From the NCBI GenBank assembly GCA_017794825.1, contig CP051237.1, positions 1,054,001-1,118,000 of the forward strand: a stretch of DNA of 64,000 nt. The letters run 5' to 3'. The stretch is from Pararhizobium sp. (GTDB taxonomy: Bacteria > Pseudomonadota > Alphaproteobacteria > Rhizobiales > Rhizobiaceae). The translations under genes were made by a program, and so were the position numbers. The notes under the pieces are model-generated. The model ran no database searches and was not told where the DNA came from. It saw only the letters and a program-made list of their open reading frames with translations. Each line of letters starts with the position of its first letter. Position 1 is the first letter of the stretch. This document shows, piece after piece, positions 57,356-64,000 of the stretch.

Positions 57356-57969
57356 CGCTTCGCCTCTTCGACGAAGTGGCCCGGTCCGGTGGAGCAATCG
57401 AGATTGCGCAGCCTGCCGTCTTTCAGACCATAAATCAGTCCGTGCACGCGGACATCTGCGCCGCGCGCCCACGCTTTCTGCAGGATTGGCGTCTCCGAAA
57501 CGCGTCTGACTCCTTCGATGACGTTCAGTTCGGCCAGCTTGTCGCGGCGGTCTTCATCACCTGCACAAGCGGCGAGATCGACCGCATAGGAGCGCGCAAG
57601 CCGACGGATCGGTTCGAGCCAGTGGTCCGACAGCCCATGCGGCAGGTCTTCTGTAGCGGCCTTGACCCCGCCACAGCCATAGTGCCCGCAGACGATGATC
57701 TCGCGCACTTTCAACGCCTCCACCGCAAATTCCAGCGCCGAGAGCAGATTCAGATCGGCCGAGTGCACCACATTGGCAACGTTGCGGTGGACGAAGACCT
57801 CGCCAGGATCGAGACCCGCCACCACATTCGCCGGCACGCGGCTGTCCGAGCAGCCGATCCAGAAGAATTCCGGGGCTTGCAGTGCGGCAAGCCGCTCGAA
57901 ATAGCCAGGATCAGCGTCGTGACGCGCTGCGGACCATTCGATGTTTCGAGCAAGCAGCGATTCCAGCAT
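57352..57969 (-). CDS. Beta-class carbonic anhydrase
   Basis: 205 residues. Zinc ligands Cys40 (IGCSDSR, with Asp42-Arg44 dyad), His96 and Cys99 (CGHYGCGG). It interconverts CO2 and bicarbonate. Its presence in a nar operon is uncommon; it may buffer pH or supply bicarbonate during anaerobic respiration. It lies 4 bp after the hemerythrin-like remnant and overlaps moeA. Confidence 0.95.
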   Translation of the reverse strand: MLESLLARNIEWSAARHDADPGYFERLAALQAPEFFWIGCSDSRVPANVVAGLDPGEVFVHRNVANVVHSADLNLLSALEFAVEALKVREIIVCGHYGCGGVKAATEDLPHGLSDHWLEPIRRLARSYAVDLAACAGDEDRRDKLAELNVIEGVRRVSETPILQKAWARGADVRVHGLIYGLKDGRLRNLDCSTGPGHFVEEAKR

Positions 57970-57973
57970 GACA

Positions 57974-58177
57974 TCAAGCCTGCATGTGGGCGATCCGTCG
58001 CTGGATCATGGCGCTTCGCAGTCGGACGATATCGCTTTCGGTCAATCGCGCCTGTGCGATGGGCAATACGATAGCGTTCTCCACGATCAGATGGCGGCGG
58101 AAGCGCGGGCGCGAATCGTGCGCCAGTCGCGAGATTTCGACTGGGTTCGGTAACGGGCTTTGCGAAATCAGCTCCAT
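57974..58177 (-). pseudogene. Short hemerythrin-like remnant (internal deletion suspected)
   Basis: 67 codons, start 3 bp after the PpiC stop. RFRRHLIVENAIVLPIAQARL and ESDIVRLRSAMIQRR resemble the last helix of hemerythrin-like proteins (H-x-x-x-E-N-x-x-x-L-P), which normally have about 150-190 residues with three more iron-binding helices. The N-terminus MELISQSPLPNP could be the original start, implying an in-frame deletion of the middle. It may instead be an unrelated small protein. The reading frame itself looks intact and coupled. Confidence 0.55.
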
Positions 58178-58180
58178 TTT

Positions 58181-59056
58181 TCACAATCTCTCGCCCTGAG
58201 TGCGATTTCCGAACTCGGCGCCGGATATTTGGGCGGAGGCGACAAGCCGATCCGCAAATTCCCGGGCATTGCGGGCCCAGGCCGCCTTTTCCATGGCATC
58301 GGCAATCTTCGATCGCACTGTTTCGAAGGGGAGCGCCGCGCCCTCGGCGATCGCATCCATACGGATAACGTGCCAGCCGTGCCGGGTAAGCAACGGTTCG
58401 GATGTGATCTCGCCCTCTTTCATCGTACGCAGCGCGGCTTCGAACTCGGGCACAGTGTCACCCGGACCAAGTTGGCCAAGCGCGCCGCCCGAAGTTTTGG
58501 ATCCGCAATCACTGTGCGCCGACGCCAGCCTGGCGAAACCTTTCGGATCACCCTCCGCGCGCGCAACGAGAACCGCTGCGCGCGCGTGCGCAGCATTGCG
58601 CTCGTCGTCATTGCCCGGGGCGCAGGCGCACAGGATGTGCGACACTTCCCAAAGGGGCGGTGCGCGGAACCGTTCCGGGTCACGCGCCCACTCGGCCCGG
58701 ATCTCATCCTCAGTTGGGGGCGAGACTTCAACCGCGATCTCAAGAAGGCATCGGATAAGAGCCTCCTCCTCCGTCTCCACGCGCCCCGGTCCGACCTCGG
58801 CCGGTTCGGGCCTTATTCCGCGCCGCCTGGCCTCCTGTAACAGGAGCGTGCGCATGGCGACGGCGTTCGCCGCCTTGCGCCACGCGATCTCCGGCTGGTT
58901 TTTGGGAGCTGTGTGGTTCTGCGCCTCTGCCGCCACGACTTTTGCCGGGACAGTCACGCCGTTGACCACGAGGGGCGCCGGATTGTCTGCTTCCATCCGG
59001 GCGGTTGATGCATCGACACCTTCTCGCGGCATTACGGTTGAAAGGACCGTGACCAT
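58181..59056 (-). CDS. Parvulin-type peptidyl-prolyl isomerase (PpiC/NifM-like)
   Basis: 291 residues from ATG 59056, with GGAG eight bases upstream inside the narI stop region; a GTG at 59065 is an alternative. Helical N-terminal chaperone half, then the rotamase domain (PLWEVSHILCACAPG; FARLASAHSDCGSKTSGGALGQLGPG; ALRTMKEGEITSEPLLTRHGWHVIRMD). No signal peptide, so cytoplasmic. Such isomerases follow narI in several alpha- and betaproteobacteria and probably assist nitrate reductase folding. Confidence 0.9.
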   Translation of the reverse strand: MVTVLSTVMPREGVDASTARMEADNPAPLVVNGVTVPAKVVAAEAQNHTAPKNQPEIAWRKAANAVAMRTLLLQEARRRGIRPEPAEVGPGRVETEEEALIRCLLEIAVEVSPPTEDEIRAEWARDPERFRAPPLWEVSHILCACAPGNDDERNAAHARAAVLVARAEGDPKGFARLASAHSDCGSKTSGGALGQLGPGDTVPEFEAALRTMKEGEITSEPLLTRHGWHVIRMDAIAEGAALPFETVRSKIADAMEKAAWARNAREFADRLVASAQISGAEFGNRTQGERL

Positions 59057-59061
59057 AACCG

Positions 59062-59808
59062 TCACTCCGCCGGTTGCTTTGCGCTCGCCTGTGGATTCGA
59101 TCCACGGGCTGACGGCGGCGTTTGCCGGCGCGAGCGCACGATTTGATATCCCTTGCGAGCGAAGAGATAGCGCACGGGAGCAGTAAAACCGGACAGGATG
59201 TGCACCAGGCGAGTGAAGGGAAAGACCAGAAAGATCGTCAGGCCCAATATGATGTGGAGCTTGTAGATCAGCGGGACGTGGGCGATGTGCTCGGCTGCTC
59301 CGGGCTGGAAAGTGAAGATACCCTGCGCCCACTCCATGAAGAGGATCACCTCTCCGTGCTCGGCCGTGGCGATGGAATAGGGCACGCTGATGAGGCCGAG
59401 CGCCAGTTGGGCGATCAACATCAGCAGTATCGCGATGTCCCAGAAACTGGAATTCGTTCGGATGCGCGGATCGACGAGGCGGCGATGCGCCAGCATGATC
59501 CCGCCCACGATCGCAGCGACGCCCGCGATTCCGCCTGCGATGGCGGCAAGCAGTTGTTTGGCCTCGGCATGGATGCCCAATGCTTCATAGATCTCGTGCG
59601 GCACAAGCAGCCCGAAGAGATGACCGAAGAAGATAACCAGCACGCCGACGTGGAACAGCACCGAACCGATCATCAATTGCCGGCGCCGCAGCATCTGGCT
59701 CGACGAGGATTTCCATGTGAACGGGTCTCGCTCGTACCGGGCCGCCGACCCGATGAACAGAACCGCAAGGGCGATGTAAGGGTAGATTCCGAAGAAGAAG
59801 TTGTTCAT
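59062..59808 (-). CDS. narI: Respiratory nitrate reductase gamma subunit
   Basis: 248 residues, five membrane segments. NarI is the b-type cytochrome that takes electrons from quinol and passes them to NarH. Heme-ligand histidines occur in LFHVGVLVIFFGHLFGL and in VPLIYKLHIILGLTIFLVFPFTRLVH (split by helix boundary), as in the family. The C-terminal ~25 residues are extra and basic. ATG 59808 overlaps narJ by four bases. Confidence 0.95.
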   Translation of the reverse strand: MNNFFFGIYPYIALAVLFIGSAARYERDPFTWKSSSSQMLRRRQLMIGSVLFHVGVLVIFFGHLFGLLVPHEIYEALGIHAEAKQLLAAIAGGIAGVAAIVGGIMLAHRRLVDPRIRTNSSFWDIAILLMLIAQLALGLISVPYSIATAEHGEVILFMEWAQGIFTFQPGAAEHIAHVPLIYKLHIILGLTIFLVFPFTRLVHILSGFTAPVRYLFARKGYQIVRSRRQTPPSARGSNPQASAKQPAE

Positions 59809-60539
59809 TTCAGTCTCCGTTGCTCGGCCGCCGCCGGGGGCGCGGCATTGATCGGAAGATCCATCTGCGCCAGCATGTCACGCACCTGCGGGCATCCTGC
59901 GTTCGGGTCGGGACCAAAGCGAACCTCGCTTTCCTCCCAGACTTCGTCGAGAGCTTCGAGATCGTCGGCCGCGATGTCGGGTTGTTCGAGCAACTCGGCC
60001 ACGGCATTCTTGTCGGCTGCGGCGCCGGCGAGCTGGAAAAGAGCGGCGAACACCGCTCCATAGGGGCTTTCCCGCCGGACAAGCCGTGTATTCAGGACCT
60101 CGAAAATATGCGCTGCGTCCGCCAGTATTTCCCGAGCCTCCTCTGCAGGGCGCGTGGACAGAAACTCGAGAAGGACCGGAAGGTGATCCGGGAGTTCACT
60201 GGTCGCGGGCTCGAATCCCCTCTCACGATAAGTTTCGACCAGTGACACCATGGCGCCGCCGCGATCCCGGCTTTCGCCGTGGACGTGTTCGAACAGGTTC
60301 AGCGACAGCGCGCGCGAACGGTCGAACAGCATCACATACTGCTCTTCCAGGTCGTAGATGTCGCGCGTTTGCAGCTCGTCCAGCAATGGGCGAAGCGCAC
60401 GCCGCGCCGCCGCTGTGAGCCGCCGTTCCGCCGACAGGACGCCACCGATTTCCGGCATCGCCTGTTGCAGCTCCTTCGTGGGATAACTCAAGACGAGCGA
60501 CAACGCCTTGAGTGTGCGATCTTGCAAGACGAGGGTCAT
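59805..60539 (-). CDS. narJ: Nitrate reductase molybdenum-cofactor assembly chaperone
   Basis: 244 residues from ATG 60539, which overlaps the narH stop (ATGA). TorD/NarJ fold: LVLSYPTKELQQAMPEI, DLEEQYVMLFDRSRALSLNLFEHVHGESRDRG and ELPDHLPVLLEFLSTRP are family landmarks. It binds NarG and helps cofactor insertion and membrane docking; not part of the final enzyme. Confidence 0.95.
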   Translation of the reverse strand: MTLVLQDRTLKALSLVLSYPTKELQQAMPEIGGVLSAERRLTAAARRALRPLLDELQTRDIYDLEEQYVMLFDRSRALSLNLFEHVHGESRDRGGAMVSLVETYRERGFEPATSELPDHLPVLLEFLSTRPAEEAREILADAAHIFEVLNTRLVRRESPYGAVFAALFQLAGAAADKNAVAELLEQPDIAADDLEALDEVWEESEVRFGPDPNAGCPQVRDMLAQMDLPINAAPPAAAEQRRLK

Positions 60540-62062
60540 CGGAGAGCCTCCTGAGGCATTCTCAGCGGCTTTTTGGAGCCTCCGAAGAGCGACCCCCTGG
60601 AGACGCCCGTGGAACATCCGTTCCCGTCAGTGAAGCCGCAACCGCCGCGCAGGTCGTAGGCTTCCTCGACCTGTTCGCGGTGCGTCGTGGGGATGACGAA
60701 GCGGTCTTCGTAATCCGCCAGCGCCATGATGCGGTACATGTCCTCGATCATCCGGCCCGTGATGCCGACGCGGGCGGCGATCGCCTCGTCGGTCACACCC
60801 TCGACGCTCTTGGCGCGCATATAGGCGCGCATGGCCAGCATCCGCTCCAGCGCCTGGGCAATCGGCTTTTCGTCGCCCGCCGTCAGCATGTTGGCGAGAT
60901 ATCTGAGCGGGATGCGCAGGTTCTTCACGTCCGGCATGGCGCCGTCCATGCCGATTGCGCCGGCCTCCGCCGCATTCTGGATCGGGCTGAGCGGCGGGAT
61001 GTACCAGACCATCGGCAGGGTCCGGTATTCGGGATGCAGCGGGAAGGCGACCTTCCACTCCATCGCCATCTTCCAGATCGGACTTTCCTGCGCGGCCTTG
61101 ATCCAGTCCTGCGGGATGCCCTGCTTCTCGGCCTCGGCGATGATGGCGGGATCGTTGGGATCGAGGAACACGCCGAGCTGGGCGTCGTAGAGGTCCATCT
61201 TCTCGGCCGCGTTCGCGGCCTCCTCGATTTTGTCGGCGTCATAGAGCATTACGCCGATGTAGCGGATGCGACCGACGCAGGTTTCCGAGCATACGGTGGG
61301 GTTGCCGCTCTCAATCCGGGGATAGCACAGGGTGCATTTCTCGGACTTTCCGGTAGACCAGTTGTAGTAGACCTTCTTGTAGGGGCAGCCCGAGACACAC
61401 ATGCGCCAGCCGCGGCACTTTTCCTGGTCGATCAGGACGATGCCGTCCTCCTCGCGCTTGTAGATCGCGCCCGACGGGCACGACGCCGCGCAGGCCGGGT
61501 TCAGGCAATGCTCGCAGAGCCGGGGGAGATACATCATGAAGGTGTTCTCGTACTCCCCGTAAATCTGCTTCTCGATGCCCTCGAAGTTGTAGTCCTGCGA
61601 CCGTTTCTCGAACTCGCCGCCGAGGATCTCCTCCCAGTTCGGGCCCTTCTCGATCTTCTGCATCCTCTCGCCCGAGATTTTCGAGCGCGGGCGCGCCGTC
61701 GGGAACGCCTTGCCTTCGGGAGCCGATTTCAGATGGTCGTAGTCGAAATCGAACGGCTCGTAGTAGTCGTCGATCTCCGGCAGGTCCGGGTTGGCGAAGA
61801 TATTCGCCAGGATCCGCCACTTTGCCCCCTGCTTCGGCTGGAGCTTGCCGGACTTCGTCCGAATCCAGCCGCCGTTCCAGCGGTCCTGGTTTTCCCAGTC
61901 CGTCGGATACCCGGTGCCGGGCTTGGTCTCGACATTGTTGAACCACGCGTATTCGACGCCGTCGCGGCTGGTCCATACGTTCTTGCAGGTGACCGAGCAT
62001 GTGTGACACCCGATACATTTGTCGAGGTTGAGCACCATGCCGATTTGCGCACGAATCTTCAT
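60536..62062 (-). CDS. narH: Respiratory nitrate reductase beta subunit
   Basis: 508 residues. Four Fe-S clusters transfer electrons from NarI to NarG. Cys groups: CIGCHTCSVTCKNVW, CEHCLNPACAASCPSGA, CRGWRMCVSGCPYKK (Trp in place of one Cys, giving the [3Fe-4S] cluster) and CTLCYPRIESGNPTVCSETC. The MVLNLDKCIG start is standard. Four-base overlaps with narG and narJ. Confidence 0.97.
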   Translation of the reverse strand: MKIRAQIGMVLNLDKCIGCHTCSVTCKNVWTSRDGVEYAWFNNVETKPGTGYPTDWENQDRWNGGWIRTKSGKLQPKQGAKWRILANIFANPDLPEIDDYYEPFDFDYDHLKSAPEGKAFPTARPRSKISGERMQKIEKGPNWEEILGGEFEKRSQDYNFEGIEKQIYGEYENTFMMYLPRLCEHCLNPACAASCPSGAIYKREEDGIVLIDQEKCRGWRMCVSGCPYKKVYYNWSTGKSEKCTLCYPRIESGNPTVCSETCVGRIRYIGVMLYDADKIEEAANAAEKMDLYDAQLGVFLDPNDPAIIAEAEKQGIPQDWIKAAQESPIWKMAMEWKVAFPLHPEYRTLPMVWYIPPLSPIQNAAEAGAIGMDGAMPDVKNLRIPLRYLANMLTAGDEKPIAQALERMLAMRAYMRAKSVEGVTDEAIAARVGITGRMIEDMYRIMALADYEDRFVIPTTHREQVEEAYDLRGGCGFTDGNGCSTGVSRGSLFGGSKKPLRMPQEALR

Positions 62063-64000
62063 TCCGCTGCCTCCTTCGGGGTGGCTTCATCGTCGAGCCA
62101 GTCGACCTTGTTCATCTTGCGCACGATGACGAATTCATCGCGATTGGAGCCCACGGTTCCGTAGTAGTTGAACCCGTAGGATTGCTGGGCGTAGCCGCCG
62201 ATCATGTGGGTCGGCTTCAGGACCGCCCGGGTGACCGAATTGTGGATCCCGCCGCGCAGGCCGGTCTTCTCGGATCCCGGCGTGTTCACGATCTTTTCCT
62301 GAGCGTGGTACATGAAGGTCGTTCCATCCTTCATGCGCTGAGACACCACCGCGCGCGCGGTCAACGCGCCGTTGGCGTTGTAAAGTTCCACCCAGTCGTT
62401 ATCGACGACGCCCGCCTTCGCCGCATCGTTTTCGGAGATCCAGATCACCGGACCGCCGCGATTGAGCGTCAGCATCAGCAGGTTGTCGGTATAGGTCGAG
62501 TGGATGCCCCATTTCTGGTGCGGCGTGATGAAGTTCAGCACGACATGCGGCTTGTCCTTGTCGGTATGGATCGCGTCGGTGACGGTCTTGAGATCGACCG
62601 GCGGCCGGTAGGACATGAAGCCCTCGCCGAAGGCCCGCATCCACAGGTGATCCTGATAGAGCTGCTGACGGCCGGTCAGGGTGCGCCACGGGATCAGTTC
62701 GTGGACATTGGTGTAGCCGGCGTTGTAGCTGACATGCTCGCTTTCGATGCCCGACCATGTCGGTGAGGAGATGATCTTGCGCGGCTGGGCGGCGATATCG
62801 CGGAAGCGGATCTTGTTGTGATGCTCGCCCTCGGCCAGATGCACGTGATCGCGCCCCGTCGCCTTGCCAAGCGCTTCCCAGGCCTTGACCGCCACCTCGC
62901 CGTTGGTTTCCGGGGCCAGCATCAGCACCACCTCGGCGGCGTCGATCGCGGTGTCGATCGCGGGACGTCCCTTCGCCGATCCGTCGAGCCGCTCGCCGTT
63001 CAGCGCATTCAGCGCAGCGACCTCGTCCTCGGTATTCCAGGAGATGCCCTTGCCGCCATTGCCGAGTTTGTCGAGAAGCGGGCCAAGCGCAGTGAAGCGA
63101 TCGTATACCGCGGAATAGTCCCGCTCGACTGCTATGTAGTTCGGCGCGGTCTTGCCCGGAATCAGGTCGCATTCGCCCTTTTTCCAGTCCTTGACCTGGT
63201 CCTGCGCGATCTCGGCAGGCGTGTCGTGCAGGATGGGCAACGCGACAACGTCGGTTTCCTGCCCCAGATATCCCTTCGCCACCTCCTGGAATTTCTTCGC
63301 GATGGATTTGAAGATTTCCCAATCGGATTTCGAATCGTAGGCTGGGTCCACCGCCGCCTGCAGCGGGTGGATGAACGGATGCATGTCCGAGGTGTTGAGG
63401 TCGTCCTTTTCGTACCAGCTCGCCGTCGGCAGGACGATATCGGAGTAGACGCAAGTGGTGGACATGCGGAAGTCGATGGTCACCAGCAGGTCCAGTTTGC
63501 CGCGCGGAGCTTCCTCGCGCCAATTCGCCTCCTTCGGAAGCTGACGGCCCTCCTCGCCCATGTCCTTGCCCATCACGCCGTTGTCGGCGCCGAGCAGGTG
63601 CTTGAGGAAATACTCGTGCCCCTTGCCCGAGGACCCGAGCAGGTTCGAGCGCCAGACGAAGAGGTTGCGTGGCCAGTTCTCTGGCGCGTCCGGGTCTTCG
63701 CAGGACATCTCGAGCTCGCCGGATTTGAGCTGTTCGGTGACATAGGGCGCAACTTCCTTACCCGCTTCCTTCGCCGCCTTCGCCACCTCCAGCGGGTTGG
63801 TCTTCAGCTGCGGCGCCGAGGGCAGCCAGCCCATGCGTTCAGCGCGAATATTGTAGTCGATCAATCCTATGTCCCAATCGCCCGCGGGCGCCGTCGGCGA
63901 CAGGATCTCGCCCGCGGTCAGCGTCTCGTAGCGCCACTGGTCGGTATGGGCATACCAGGCCGACGTCGAGTTCATGTGCCGCGGCGGCCGCCCCCAGTCG
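62059..64000 (-). CDS. narG: Respiratory nitrate reductase alpha subunit (5' part outside window)
   Basis: The frame is open to the window edge and gives the last ~646 residues of a protein that normally has ~1,230-1,250. NarG reduces nitrate to nitrite at a Mo-bis-MGD centre in the cytoplasm. Visible: DWGRPPRHMNSTSAWYAHTD (at the edge), TASWYEKDDLNTSDMHPFIHP, and the C-terminal MGD-binding domain with WVELYNANGALTARAVVSQR and GYAQQSYGFNYYG. The N-terminal [4Fe-4S] site and Mo-ligand Asp are outside the window. It overlaps narH by four bases. Confidence 0.97.
   Translation of the reverse strand, partial: DWGRPPRHMNSTSAWYAHTDQWRYETLTAGEILSPTAPAGDWDIGLIDYNIRAERMGWLPSAPQLKTNPLEVAKAAKEAGKEVAPYVTEQLKSGELEMSCEDPDAPENWPRNLFVWRSNLLGSSGKGHEYFLKHLLGADNGVMGKDMGEEGRQLPKEANWREEAPRGKLDLLVTIDFRMSTTCVYSDIVLPTASWYEKDDLNTSDMHPFIHPLQAAVDPAYDSKSDWEIFKSIAKKFQEVAKGYLGQETDVVALPILHDTPAEIAQDQVKDWKKGECDLIPGKTAPNYIAVERDYSAVYDRFTALGPLLDKLGNGGKGISWNTEDEVAALNALNGERLDGSAKGRPAIDTAIDAAEVVLMLAPETNGEVAVKAWEALGKATGRDHVHLAEGEHHNKIRFRDIAAQPRKIISSPTWSGIESEHVSYNAGYTNVHELIPWRTLTGRQQLYQDHLWMRAFGEGFMSYRPPVDLKTVTDAIHTDKDKPHVVLNFITPHQKWGIHSTYTDNLLMLTLNRGGPVIWISENDAAKAGVVDNDWVELYNANGALTARAVVSQRMKDGTTFMYHAQEKIVNTPGSEKTGLRGGIHNSVTRAVLKPTHMIGGYAQQSYGFNYYGTVGSNRDEFVIVRKMNKVDWLDDEATPKEAAE

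Noticed and set aside
60512..62164. 550-codon plus-strand frame opposite narH
   Set aside because: It is entirely antisense to narH, whose four Cys clusters are unmistakable. GC-rich codon bias leaves the opposite strand open; composition is Arg/Leu/Val repeats with no domain.

Overview
The window looks like a GC-rich alphaproteobacterial chromosome. This is inferred from gene content (three-component TRAP transporters, MocR and AraC regulators, AraC-type PobR beside pobA, a nar cluster with PpiC and carbonic anhydrase); no marker gene is present to fix the taxon. Most genes are catabolic and packed into translationally coupled operons. No tRNA, rRNA, CRISPR array, transposase or integrase was seen.

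Layout. (1) 1-4734: aromatic catabolism: two VOC-fold ring-cleavage dioxygenases (the first cut by the window edge), a LysR regulator, pobR and pobA. (2) 4775-12760: a seven-gene minus-strand operon (TRAP binding protein, racemase-like protein, medium-chain reductase, acyl-CoA ligase, VOC protein, TRAP small and large permeases) behind a marR gene. Two near-identical palindromes, one before each transcription unit, look like the MarR operators. (3) 12902-18033: a hydroxyquinol-type lower pathway: LysR, two intradiol dioxygenases flanking maleylacetate reductase, and a FAD oxidoreductase. The first intradiol enzyme has Phe where an iron-ligand Tyr is expected. (4) 18089-22719: a CobW/COG0523 GTPase with a Zur-like box, a Cys-less thiolase-fold protein with a DUF35 partner, an AraC regulator and a YbaK-type deacylase.

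(5) 22756-48450: a 25.6 kb segment bracketed by two direct ~96 bp repeats whose shared core is the 3' end of guaA (codons for T-I-E-W-E). The 3' end of guaA is a known genomic-island integration site. The segment carries a nine-gene operon for mevalonate/HMG-CoA degradation (class II HMG-CoA reductase, HMG-CoA lyase, family III CoA-transferase, enoyl-CoA hydratase) fused to an Rbs-type ABC transporter that includes a permease-SMP-30 fusion protein and a second SMP-30-like protein. A TRAP transporter lies upstream. Both promoters share GGTACAGT-N18-ACTGTACC-like repeats. MocR and AraC regulators follow, then a dipeptide-type ABC transporter with an amidase, and a divergent hydroxyacid dehydrogenase.

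(6) 48516-55129: three coupled genes I cannot assign to a family: a transthyretin-like-domain protein, a 749-residue coiled-coil protein, and a 1006-residue protein with a membrane segment, a Pro/Ala/Ser linker and a nuclease-like C-terminus. This is the best candidate here for an undescribed system. (7) 55541-64000: a respiratory nitrate reductase operon (narG partial, narH, narJ, narI), then a PpiC isomerase, a small hemerythrin-like remnant, beta carbonic anhydrase, moeA and a DUF2478 gene.

All assignments come from reading motifs, gene order and junctions by eye; no database search was run.
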